NCBI GenBank assembly: GCA_037389465.1
Contig: JAZARR010000231.1
Span: 2,728,001-2,792,000 of the forward strand
Reading direction: 5' to 3'
Source of the DNA: Baylisascaris procyonis
Lineage: Eukaryota; Nematoda; Chromadorea; Rhabditida; Ascarididae
Length of the DNA: 64,000 bases
Shown here: positions 1 to 10,466 of the stretch, one piece after another
How the letters are laid out: each line of letters starts with the position of its first letter
How positions within the stretch are numbered: position 1 is the stretch's first letter
Program-made: the position numbers and the translations under genes
The notes under the pieces: generated by a model
Seen by the model: the letters and a program-made list of their open reading frames with translations, nothing else
Told to the model about the DNA's origin: nothing
Databases searched by the model: none

Positions 1-166
1 ACTTTCCTATCATATTAGAGATGGTATAATACTTTTATACCTTATTACTTGTATAATTTTTTGACATTTTTTCTTTTTTTTTCTATAATTAAACAAATAA
101 GTTGTAAAGAAATCATAATATTGCATATTTATTATTAATGTTAAATGATTTCTATGGTATTTTAAG

Positions 167-273
167 GGAACAATGGATATTGGATAAGCAAGATATTTTA
201 CGATTGAGAGGCGATGATCTAAAATGTATCACCGAAGAGGAGTATACAAAACTAATGATCTTCTTTTGCAATT
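167..273 (+). CDS. cic-1: Cyclin C exon 1 (first visible)
   Basis: Encodes QWILDKQDILRLRG and EEEYTKLMIFFCN, the N-terminal helix region of cyclin C. The AG at 165-166 is the acceptor. The first base completes a codon begun in an upstream exon outside the window, and there is no in-frame ATG between it and the window start. The donor is GTAAG at 274. Intron 1 (274-1382) holds a 29-bp minisatellite at 351-437 and otherwise nothing I recognise. Confidence 0.88.
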
Positions 274-3200
274 GTAAGAAATTTTTGCATCATTTTATTA
301 AATATTTTTATGTATGATCAATTTTGATGCCTTTAATGGCATGTTTAAAGTATATAAGTAGTAGACAGTATTACTTGAATATATAAATAATAGGTAGTAT
401 TACTTGAATATATAAGTAGTAGGTAGTATTACTTGAATAATTGTATAACTGGATATGAAGTTTTAACTCATAGGTACTGCTTAGAATGGATATGAATCTG
501 GCAGAATGCGAGAAACTAGTCTTGGTGATTGGCAAACTGAGTGTTGCGCAGCTTAAAGCTCAAACATTAACCCCTTGCTGCTTTTCGAGGATATCTTTTG
601 ATTCAGACTTTAGCCTCAACAACAACTGAGTGTTTGGCTATAGTAGTTAGATTTTTCAGTGATTAATGACCTATAAGCTATAGGCAGTGAATCGCGACTT
701 CACTAAATATATGTGTGGGCAATCGTGGCTGCACTTTTAGGTCAGATCCAGGAAGGCTGGATGATTATAGCTGCGAATAGTTAGGTTCTGTATGGCATTC
801 TTTACAGGTTGCTTGGATCGTTGATATTAAATGGTTAGTTGTGTATGTGCGTCTTTTGACAGTCACAGATAGTGGCAGGATTTAAATCTAAGCATGATCC
901 AACTTGAAAAAGCACGTTCAATTTAAAAGGCAATGGCCTAAAGCGTGCCAAAGGAAAAATTATCTTGCAATGGTTTCAGTGCAATGCAGATCGGCTATCA
1001 TGTTTTAATAACCGTTTGCTGTAAGCGTTGTGAGTGCGTATTCACTCGTATTTGTGCGGTGGAACTCTACAAAGCCATACGACATCTCTAGCTAACAGTT
1101 GTGGGATGGTTGTACTACGTGAATTCATCCTCTATTGGCTTCTGAAGGAAATCTACGTGTTCACCCTTAACATTGTACATGGCTACGGCATCTACTTTAT
1201 TGCTCGAGTTGCGATGGTCAGATATAGCGATACTTGTTGCATTCACATGACGGATACGATCAGAATTCGATACTCTTATCTAGGGCTAAATCGTCGATCA
1301 ACGACATGATGCTATTAGTGTTGAATTATAATTCTTTATTGAATAATGATTGTTATATTATTGTATAATGTGATAATTTCAGTCATACACGCAATAGGAA
1401 TGGATTCACAATTACCACATAAGACGAGGATGCAAGTGATTGCAACGGCATGTGTCTATTTTCGACGTTTTTATGCGAGGTTTTTTTTTGCATTAATTTT
1501 TGATTATTGCTTTACTCTAAGCGCCTTGACTTGAATACATGCAATTGCAATTAAGATCGTATAGTAGTCGTTGTTAAGGGCTCCGAGGCTTATGGATTTT
1601 CTATTCCGAGACGTGATGGGTTGATTAAAGTGAAGAGAGCTATTAAGTTTCCACTCAATAAAAATTGACGGCTAACTAAAAAAGTGAGAAAAATATCAGC
1701 TGTTGTAGAAGTATATTAATATAAACGAGAGAAAAATTTTATTTACGCTCATATCAACTAGATAATGCCAACTTTTCGAGTCAGAAATAATTGTTGTATT
1801 TCGATTATTCAAAGCGAATCGACATTAATCTTTCAATTTTTGGAGACAAAGGAAAAGAGCTTTATTGAGAAATGCTTATAAGAAATCTGAGCATAGAGCC
1901 GAATACAGTATAAATAATTGCGGTAATGATTAAGTGTCCAGTGAAAAATTCGCAATTGTAATTTTAGATGGTAACTCTACAAGCATTACTTTCATAGCTT
2001 TTTTTAAAGTGCATTCTCGAATTAATGCATAAATTGATTTATTTTATCGTCTCGTTTATGGTTACGCCAAGGGAAAGTCCATGAAAAAAGTGTAAGCTGA
2101 ACCTGAATTTTAATTTTTCTATGAGGGAAATAGATTTATCCTCATAGTTTGGGCAGCTTAGGGTGATTTTATGTATCATTTCAGGTTTATGGAGGAAAAT
2201 TTCTTGGAATTTAGATTGGAAAAGAGAGGGAGGGGAAAGAAGGGGAAAGGGGGGATGGTGGAGGAGAGGAAAGTTTATCGAGTAGAGACAAAAGCTTTAC
2301 TCGGGCTGCTTAATTTAAGATTAAAAGGTATAAAACTTCAGCGATCAATTCATATGCCCAGTTGCAAATTTTTTTTCTCAACATATATTATTTGTTGAAT
2401 CGAATTTAATATGTATAATTTGTCGCATCTTATACAGGCGTTCACTAAAGGATATTGATCCATTCCTGTTAGCACCAACGAGTCTTTTCCTCGCATCGAA
2501 AGTTGAAGAGCATGGTATGATGTCACATAATAAACTCATCCAGGCTACTAATAATGCATGTAAGTTTTGCACTAAAATTATTTATTAGTATTTATTAAAG
2601 TTTTTGTACTCAGAGATTCAAGACACCGATAGTCACTGTAGATTTAGATCTGTGATTCGCTTTTTGGGGTACGATGAAAAATTATTCACGTTTTTTTATT
2701 TTGTTGGGGAATTGCGCTTTATTTTTATTTTTATCTTTTTTTTTTCTAAATTTCGGAGTCAGTTGTTAAGGCTGTGCAAAAGCTTGCCATTTTATTTTTT
2801 GATGAGCATTTGCAACATTGCAACGCCATATTTTTAGTTGCTGGTATTGCAATTGCAATTGCAAATATAATTTTGCAATGGCTCTTGTATATGTTTCTAA
2901 GCAATTTAGTTGCAATCCACGCTCATTCGTTGTTAATGCTGTCAAATTAAGGAGATTAGCTGCAATTTTTCAGATTTTTTACCTAATCTGTATGATTATT
3001 GGCTTTTTTATTGAATATTTAACAACGTTGAAAATTCTTCTTTTTTTTCAGTAAAACGTTGGCCATTCATCCAACAAGAGTTGATGATTCGTGTGCAGCA
3101 TATTCAAGAAGCAGAGTTCTTTCTCCTGGAAATTATGGATTGCTGTTTGATTGTCTATCATCCATACAGGTTATTTGAAGTTTAGACTTGATATATAAAG

Positions 3201-5272
3201 AGCTGTTTGAGGTTTTTATAGATTTGATGCGTTCATTTTTTTCTTTTCTTTTTTTCTTGAAATTTCTAAAGTGGTGAATGCATAAAAATTGAATTGGGCG
3301 ATAAGAGTGAAGGGGAAATAGACTTGTCGACGTTAATAATAACTTAGTTCAAAAAGATCTGTGTGTTTACTTGAGTGTTTGACATATTAGGTGCAGGATG
3401 CAAAATTTGTGTTTATATTATCGGATTTTATGCAAATATGGAATTGATTAAGAAGATTATTAAAATCAACTAAATGAAAGATTTTTATTGTTCAGTTTTA
3501 TGAATATTCAAATATTTAGGCCATTGAATCAACTAATGGCTGAGATGGCACGAGAGCATAAAGATTTAGATGCACTCTCGGCACATGCATGGCGTATTTG
3601 TAACGATACGACAAGAACCGATCTACTATTGATGTATCCCCCACATCAAATTGCTATTGGTTTGTATTTTTTATGAAGTATTTTTACAAGTGTGTCTGAT
3701 ACCCGCTAGATAGACACATGTGAAATGGTCCCTATTAGAATCATCGAAGATTATCCGTAGTAGGTGGGGGAGGGGGTAGAGGGTGAGGAGGCACAGGGTG
3801 GTCAAGTCTACTCGGTGTGACTACTTATAGGGAACGTTATAAGAATGAGTGGTTCGTTTACCTTGAAATTATTTCGCAACAGTAGGCAATTGACTATAGA
3901 AGAGCAAAGATCGGAAACAGATGAGGGAAGAAGAGGGGATGGATGGGAAATCATCCCAAAAAATGGTACTGCGCCTGATTTTTGATATATTATTGGCTAT
4001 TCAATCTGTCTGATCCTTGCAATTCCAAAAATCCCCTAACTGCGTCCAAACGATGCGCTTTCCTAGCATATGGCACGTTGAACTTTTTTATCTCTCAACT
4101 TTATATCTTTCAGTCGCATTATATTATATGGTGTTATTTAATTTCTATATTATATTGCAGCATGTATCCTAATAGCGTCAATATGGACGAATCGTGATAA
4201 AGAATTGAAGAATTGGTTCGCCGAATTGGCAGTCGATTTTGAAAAGGTAAAGAATTTTTATAATTTCTTCCCTATTCTTTTGGAAAATTTTTTTTATTTT
4301 GTGTTTCGTTTTATTTGATGCATTTTTTTTTCTTTTTTTGAAAGGTGGTTGATAGGAAATCATACCTGTGCTTGTTTTGCGCATTTTATCTGTTCATGTA
4401 ATAAGATTCTACTAGCACATTTCACGTATTGGTGCGAAAAAAGGTAATGCTAGAAGTAAATATTATTTATCAGACTTCATAGTAAAATATTTATGCTTCA
4501 ATATGCTTTGTTATTGGAATATTTCTAATAGAACACGAGACACCTGTTCGAGCCTATTCATACCTGTAAGCATTACGCATCTCGAATGCTATTGGTTGGA
4601 AATTGTAAATAAGCTTAAAAACATGAAAAAATGATTATAAATGAAATTTTTTATTTTATAAATTATTGAAATTAAAAATTATAAGTGAAATTATAAATGG
4701 TTTTATTCGTTGTTTTTTTGCGACATATTGCGAAGGTGCTCTAGAATTGTATGGTCATGTTTATATACATGTATATATGTATATTTCTGCGGCAATTCTA
4801 GCTTGCACCTTTCCAAAGGTTTCACGTTTCCAACATCAATCATAAGAATTTTTTGCATAGAAAAGCAGTTTATGGAAAAAGAAAAAAATCATGGCTCAGA
4901 TGGCTGCACTGGGAATTTTCAGTTGTATCGACACTTTGTAGTCTTTGTTCCTTCTATTTCTCTCTGAGATATTCTATGTGTGTTGTCGATATTGCTGTTG
5001 AAATTAAATCTTATTTACAGATATTGGATATTCAAAAGATCATTCTGAATCTGTATAGCGTATGGAAATCATTCGACGAAAAGGAGCAATTAGTTGCAAT
5101 ACTACAGAAGATACCACGTCCAAATCCAGGACCTCAAAATTCGAACGGTGGAATGGTACAATCACATTCGCACAATAATCTCACGATGAATAGCATCAAT
5201 ATGCATCAAAATGTTAGTATGGGACCTCCACAAATGCCACCAACTGGTAGTATGAAATTTGAATCCCATTGA
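167..5272 (+). CDS. cic-1: Cyclin C, regulatory subunit of CDK8 (7 exons, 5' end outside window)
   Basis: Spliced gene: 167-273, 1383-1479, 2438-2559, 3052-3169, 3520-3659, 4161-4246, 5021-5272. All six introns are GT-AG and every junction keeps phase, giving about 306 codons to a TGA. The product matches cyclin C along its whole length: QWILDKQD at the N-terminus, VIATACVYFRRFYAR and LFLASKVEEHG in the first cyclin box, then MDCCLIVYHPYR, NDTTRTDLLLMYPP and NWFAELAVDFEK in the second. From knowledge of the family, cyclin C binds CDK8 in the Mediator kinase module in the nucleus. The human protein is 283 residues; here about a dozen N-terminal residues are missing because their exon is upstream of the window, while the C-terminal tail is longer and rich in Asn, Met, His and Pro. 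No promoter is visible. The nematode name cic-1 follows from this family identity. Confidence 0.95.
351..437. repeat. 29-bp minisatellite, three copies
   Basis: Three head-to-tail copies of a 29-bp unit (351-379, 380-408, 409-437), each beginning TATATAA and ending TTACTTGAA, with a few substitutions. It lies in intron 1 of cyclin C. Confidence 0.9.
1383..1479 (+). CDS. cic-1: Cyclin C exon 2
   Basis: Encodes FIHAIGMDSQLPHKTRMQ then VIATACVYFRRFYAR, the heart of the first cyclin box. The acceptor is TTTCAG at 1377-1382; the donor is GTTTTT at 1480, weaker than average. An AG is left over for the next Arg codon. Intron 2 (1480-2437) shows no further feature apart from a purine-rich stretch near 2220-2280. 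Confidence 0.93.
2438..2559 (+). CDS. cic-1: Cyclin C exon 3
   Basis: Encodes RSLKDIDPFLLAPTSLFLAS then KVEEHGMMSHNKLIQATNNA. The Lys-Val-Glu-Glu motif is the invariant cyclin-box Lys/Glu pair that contacts the kinase. The acceptor is ATACAG and the donor GTAAG at 2560. Intron 3 (2560-3051) is T-rich with GCAATT repeats near 2845-2880. Confidence 0.94.
3052..3169 (+). CDS. cic-1: Cyclin C exon 4
   Basis: Encodes LKRWPFIQQELMIRVQHIQ and MDCCLIVYHPYR, the junction between the two cyclin folds and nearly identical to animal cyclin C there. The acceptor is TTTTTTTCAG and the donor GTTATT at 3170. Intron 4 (3170-3519) holds nothing notable. Confidence 0.95.
3520..3659 (+). CDS. cic-1: Cyclin C exon 5
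   Basis: Encodes PLNQLMAEMAREHKDLDA then AWRICNDTTRTDLLLMYPP, second cyclin box. The acceptor is ATTTAG and the donor GTTTGT at 3660. Intron 5 (3660-4160) carries a G-rich tract at about 3762-3800. Confidence 0.95.
3762..3800 (+). repeat. G-rich tract in cyclin C intron 5
   Basis: Several runs of three to five G separated by short spacers, on the coding strand. It fits a possible G-quadruplex in DNA or pre-mRNA; function is unknown. Confidence 0.5.
4161..4246 (+). CDS. cic-1: Cyclin C exon 6
   Basis: Encodes ACILIASIWTNRDKELK then NWFAELAVDFEK, matching the last conserved helices of the second cyclin fold. The acceptor is TTGCAG and the donor GTAAAG at 4247; it ends in phase 0. Intron 6 (4247-5020) is AT-rich without recognisable content. 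Confidence 0.95.
5021..5272 (+). CDS. cic-1: Cyclin C exon 7 (terminal)
   Basis: Encodes ILDIQKIILNLYSVWKSFD, IPRPNPGP and a low-complexity tail with several Met, Asn, His and Pro residues (ending GSMKFESH), then TGA at 5270-5272. The acceptor is TTTACAG. The tail is longer than in the human protein; whether it is typical of nematodes cannot be told from this sequence. Confidence 0.95.
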   Translation: MLDIQKIILNLYSVWKSFDEKEQLVAILQKIPRPNPGPQNSNGGMVQSHSHNNLTMNSINMHQNVSMGPPQMPPTGSMKFESH

Positions 5273-6104
5273 AATAGACTACGATATTCGACAATCGAGA
5301 GTGGCATCGAATTAGAGGCATATGTTGATTTTCATGCTCGTATCCGAGTAATAGCAGTTGCCGTCTTCCTCTTTCTTTACCCACCTTTCCCCTGTACTTT
5401 CTCCATCGATAGCTAGGAGGAGAGATTGTACATATGTGATTTGTGTATGCTTTATAGTCCAGTTGTTTTATTGGCATTCGTTATTTTGATCTAATTCCAG
5501 TAATGTTTTATTACCTGTTCATGAAATAAGGAATGCTTGAGAGATGATGAATTTTCGTCGAAAAAATAGATTTTCTATGGCCAAGAGTTCCATATCCTCG
5601 TCATAGAACAATTTCCATGCAACTATTTTTGGGATATAATAGGTCTCTTCCGTTATATCTTTCACTTTTTTGTATTATATATCTGACTTTGCATCATCTT
5701 TGTTTTGCTTTCATTTTGTATTGCATTGCAATTGCAATATTATTTTGCAATATTGTATTATTTAATGATACAGCTGTAAGTGTTGCAAGCAGAAAGAAGT
5801 TTATTGCTGGATGAATCTCTTAAAAGATTTTTTACTGAGAAGACTATTATTTCGTCGTTTTAAAAGCTTTTTGCAGCAATCGTATTGTTGCATAATCATG
5901 TCTGTTCGTATTCATGTCTATCGCTGTCGGAGACTTTCATCTCGAAATTTGCAGGGATTATGGAGGTAAATTAAATATTCATAATTTACTTCATTGGGTA
6001 ATCCATCGAATTCGGTGCTCTTCAGATCCATCACCCAAAATTAATGTTTAGTTAGTGTCGAGAAATTAATGTTAGTTGGCGTTGAGTCTGGTGATAGGTA
6101 GATG
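5273..6104. other. Cyclin C 3' UTR and downstream spacer
   Basis: Follows the cyclin C stop codon, so the start of it must be 3' UTR. I see no canonical AATAAA close to the stop, only weak variants, so the cleavage site is not placed. No coding content is recognised. Confidence 0.5.
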
Positions 6105-6500
6105 AGGTGCTATGAGGCAAGAATGAGACATGCTGAGACGAGCGTCAATGGTGCAGTGGTAGGATGCTCGCATAATACTGCACCATCCCGCGCGGTGGGT
6201 TCAACTCCCAGCAGAGGCGCGGTGTCGAGTCGAATGCCGCGTTGGTAGGTAGATGGCGCGCAGAGTGTATGGTTTCGTCCATTCTTACTCAACGGCGCCT
6301 GTCTTCCCATCCACCCGGCATGCGTCTTGACAGTGGGGAATTGATTCAGCTCGTCGGATTGCGGAGAATAATCGAAGTCAGGGATTTTCGTAATACCTTC
6401 TTCAGATTGGATGAGTTGAATTCTTCAGCAAACTGAATTGCAGAAAGCGCATATCGACCTTACTTCTTGGCCGCACTTCCCATACTTCCTTCACTGTGTG
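6105..6500 (+). repeat. SINE-like element with a tRNA-derived head (candidate)
   Basis: A GC-rich block in AT-rich surroundings. It opens with a tRNA-like segment at 6142-6220 and continues with about 280 bases of unrelated GC-rich sequence, the layout of a tRNA-derived SINE. No poly(A) tail or target-site duplication could be fixed, and no second copy was noticed in this window. The outer limits are therefore approximate. Confidence 0.4.
6142..6220 (+). ncRNA. Degraded tRNA-like sequence with pol III A and B boxes
   Basis: TGGTGCAGTGG at 6149-6159 fits the A box and GGTTCAACTCC at 6198-6208 is a good B box. The 79-nt span is tRNA-sized. The T arm has TGGG/CCCA around TTCAACT, and five acceptor pairs (GCGTC with GGCGC) form only with a two-base offset. 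The 5' half resembles tRNA-Gly. No acceptable anticodon stem forms, so I read it as a tRNA pseudogene or SINE head, not a working tRNA. Confidence 0.45.
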
Positions 6501-9500
6501 GGCTCCGGAAGGTTTGAATTGATAGGAATAATGTAGGGACTGTAGTATTGCATAGAATATAAACTTTCGGATTGTGGGTTTTTTGAGAAGTTAGTTAATG
6601 ACCGAAAACTATTATGGTTGAGATGAGTCAAAGATCGTCAATTTTCGCGGTATTGATGTGGATTTTTGTTTTTTGAGCTTAATATAAATTTGGCTAATTG
6701 TGAAGATTTCAAAGCGTTTTAATCTTGTCGAATTTCTCTATCATCATTTCATTGTTTTTAACCAATAGAAAATAGAAAATCTTTCAAGAATATTTCTTTA
6801 ATGATCAAATCAAGTGTTTTAACATCAATAATTCCATCGGTGATTGTTGTCTTTATTAATGAGAGATATTGGGATTTGCGTACATCATAAAAAACATTCT
6901 CTATTACTTCAAATCCAAAAAGTTTGATATGCGGGTATTTACACTTTGCTGATATGGCATTCATATAAATGTGTTCTTATCTGATTGCAATGTTGTTTGT
7001 GAACTCTTGAAATGCCTATTCGCTATTGTCATATGTAGAAGAGAAAAGTAAACGAATATAAGCAAATTTCTTGAGCATAATTGTATATATAAAACGCACA
7101 TAAGCGCGCTTTAAATATATATAGCGTTGATGCGTTTCGAATAAGAATATAAAACAAAATTGTTGAAAGTAATTGTTGTTCCTCGTATGAGCGCAAGCAA
7201 AATAAATAAGGAAGCCTTTGAGGTTGCTGACACAGTATGCACCTTGCGTTTTAGGGTATCGGGTTAACCGGTTCCCTAAATGCTCCTAATACCAACTCGT
7301 TGTTTAATACAGATTGACTGCAACAATCCAAAAGCAAATATTTCTTTCTGGATTGTACCACAAACAAAATTCATCCAGTAGGTTTTATGACCTCTTTCGA
7401 TGGCACAGTTGAATGGGTTGAGTACTATATTGCTAAATTGAGTCTTCATTTTTAAGAAGCCGAAGAAAATTTTGTTCATAAACAATTAATCCACATCGTA
7501 GGACTATTGTAGAAACTATTTTCTGCTGAAATATCAGCAAGAGTACAAGGTTGGAAGCACCAAATCATCTGAGATCGTAATTAGCTGCAACTATTTCTCC
7601 TTATTATTGCAAAGAGTATTGTTAAGTTAATTTATGGAGATTCACTGCACATTGAGGTTACATAAGCAAGCAGCATAGATAATTTTTTGGGCTTGAACTT
7701 ATATATTAGTTGTAACGGTATCGTTTTGAGCGTCTATGATCGGATGGATCAATTTAATTTTTCAGTAAATAAATACACTCAATTGGGCAATAACATCTCA
7801 TTGTTCATAAGCAAAAACTTTATAATCTCACAAATTTTTAGATTTAATAAAGTATGCTCATTTAAGGCGGATTTTATCAATAAATATAAAGGAGTGCTTT
7901 AAAATTATAAGGATAAAAGTCTTAGTGTTACTATAATGGAAAAAATGTTTATATAAAGCATTAATGAGCAAATTAGAATCAGCTTATAAGTTTGTCTACC
8001 CTAATAGATAGGGTACTGAAAATTGATCTATGACATCTTTTATGTACTTTAGTTTCTTACGCTTATTAACGATGCACCCCGAAGGAAGTGTTCTACGCAG
8101 GTCTCAGCGCTTCATAGTAAGACTTATTGACCATATAAGAGATATACTATATACAAAGACTTATTGATTAACACTCCCCAATACGACATTAGCAATGATG
8201 CAATATTGTTCTTTAATATAAATATATCTTAAATTAGGAATTATTTGTGTAATTTTTACATTTTTATATTGTCATATGATGTCTATATGTTAGTTATAGC
8301 ATTTCTATTACGATATTCTTATATTACTATTCCTTCGTTAGAATCTTTTAGTGAACATTAATTGTTATTCGCTTGGTTTCGATAGGTTTGACATTGAACG
8401 TAGATCATATAAATACTGCTCTGTGGTTAAATATTGTTCTACGCGGGATTACTACTATGAGGTCGATGCCGTTAACATAGGCAACTGAGGTCTATTGCTC
8501 AGTTATCATCATCGTATCGAGCGGTCGTGTTCTTGCTTTATCTTAAACTATACGAGTTTTTAGCTTCGTATTTTGGATCGTATCTTGTTTTCTAAATATA
8601 TTCTAAACATACTCTAGTTTTTTTACTCGTTTTTTCTATTAAACAATTCTAAAGTACGGAAGAGGATAGTACAACAAGTCATTGTAAAATGACTTATTAA
8701 AGAACAATCCTAGCGTAAACGGTCAAACATCCTGATTGGTGTGCATCAAAAAACGAATTGTAAGTTTTGGTGAAATAGAAAGTGCAATAAATAATACTGT
8801 ACATAAATCACCGTACATAATTTAATAGTACCGTATACTAATAACTTCAAAAAAAGTCACATTACTCGTGTTTTCATCTTTAGAAAAGGTGGAATCGAAA
8901 ATTAAGCTTAACATTATTGTTAATCAATGAACTTTTCGAGGAATTTTCTATTAATTTGTCGTCAAGGACATTTATTTAATGAATGTATAAATTTTTTTTC
9001 TTTCTATTTTCATAAATTTAGTTTTACATATTATAGTAGGTAACGCTGATTTCGTGATTGCGATAATAAAGAGATAAGAAAACGAACTCAATTAATCAAA
9101 TATTTGATAAGCATAGGTGATAATATTAGCAATTAAACAATTACTCTTTATTTGCTAACGATGAATCATCCAATATTTAAATGTTGATTAGGTGTTATGT
9201 GGACACTTCTTTTTGCGATTTTTACAAATCCATAAAATCTCTCAGGTGGTTAGTAGGTTGTAAATAAAAGTTATAAAGCAAAATGCCATAGGGCATTTTT
9301 GCATGGATGAGAAGAGAGGTGTAAAGTGAAGGAAGATGTCAAATATGTGATCACACCTTACGAGCTTTATGTAAGGCTGTGAGTTCTCTCCCGTTTTTGT
9401 AAAAAAAATCTGTATTTGCGGGGTGAGAGGGATGGGAAGAGGAGGGGGCATGGCAAGGTGCACTTATAAGTTAACTAGAAATACCTATTTTCCATATCTA

Positions 9501-10437
9501 GTTTAATACTTATATGGAAAGGTGAATGAAAGTGCAAACAAATTTTTTATTTACCTTTCTTCAATACCAAAACGTTACTGTTTTATGTCTCCCGCTCGCA
9601 CTGTCTCTATTTTAACGTTTCTTTTCCTCGAATTCTGTGCATGTGTCGATAGTCTTGTTTTTTTGGTTTTTTTACGACCTCATTTAGCAATATAGTAGGA
9701 ATATTTTATTCTTACTTATGAAGATTTTATTTTTAATTGTGAATATTTTATTTTTAATATTTACGCTAATTCATTCTATATAGAACAAAAATGTTCGAAA
9801 TTATAAGCATTCACAAATAAATGGAAATTTTAAATTCGCATTAACATTTTTGTGTTTACAATTTGATTATTGTTCGTTCGAAAAAAACGATGTTAACGAC
9901 AAATTATTGAGAGAAAATTATAAAGAGAGAGAGGACGCTGAAATCACCGGTTTTTTTTTTTTTTGTTTTTGTTGAAATACTTTAAAAGGGAAGTTTGAAT
10001 GTTATGAACTCATTATGACTACTTTTTTTTTGCCTTAGGAACGCTCTTCCTAAATGCGAATACTCTCTTTCTTTCATTCATTTTATTATAGAATTAGAAT
10101 TCCTTGGTGATGTATGATTTTTTTCAACTTTCAACGTAATTTCCAACTTGCCATACTCAAATATAAATAACCATTTGTTCGATTTTATATTTTATGAATA
10201 AGAAATTAACTTTTGAAATTCCTTCTATAGGAAAGTGATTAAATATTCAAAATTATTATCTTATCTGAATTTATATATTTCATAAATTCTCAGCGGGAAA
10301 AGTAACCTTTAAATTGAAGTGTTTTGTTCAATAAAGTCCATTCTAATCTTCAGAGGTCGAAATGATGACTCCTCATCAAATGATCGGTCATCTGTTCGAG
10401 AGAAATTTGGAATCAGTTAAATGTAGCAACCCAAATT
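6501..10437. other. Intergenic AT-rich DNA, no supported gene
   Basis: No exon-like stretch with recognisable protein. Short open frames on the minus strand near 6758-6964 and 7276-7485 read smoothly, but I do not recognise them and they have no supporting signals. Confidence 0.5.
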
Positions 10438-10466
10438 CTCCCCCTCCCTCCCCCCCCCCCCGCCCT
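10438..10466. repeat. C-rich homopolymer tract
   Basis: A pyrimidine run dominated by C, with a stretch of about a dozen consecutive C. Low complexity, no assigned role. Confidence 0.85.

Noticed and set aside
6142..6220. Functional tRNA-Gly gene
   Set aside because: Boxes A and B are present but the anticodon stem does not form and the acceptor needs an offset.
6758..7485. Minus-strand frames as a transposase fragment
   Set aside because: The peptides read smoothly but carry no catalytic motif I can name, and no terminal inverted repeats were seen.
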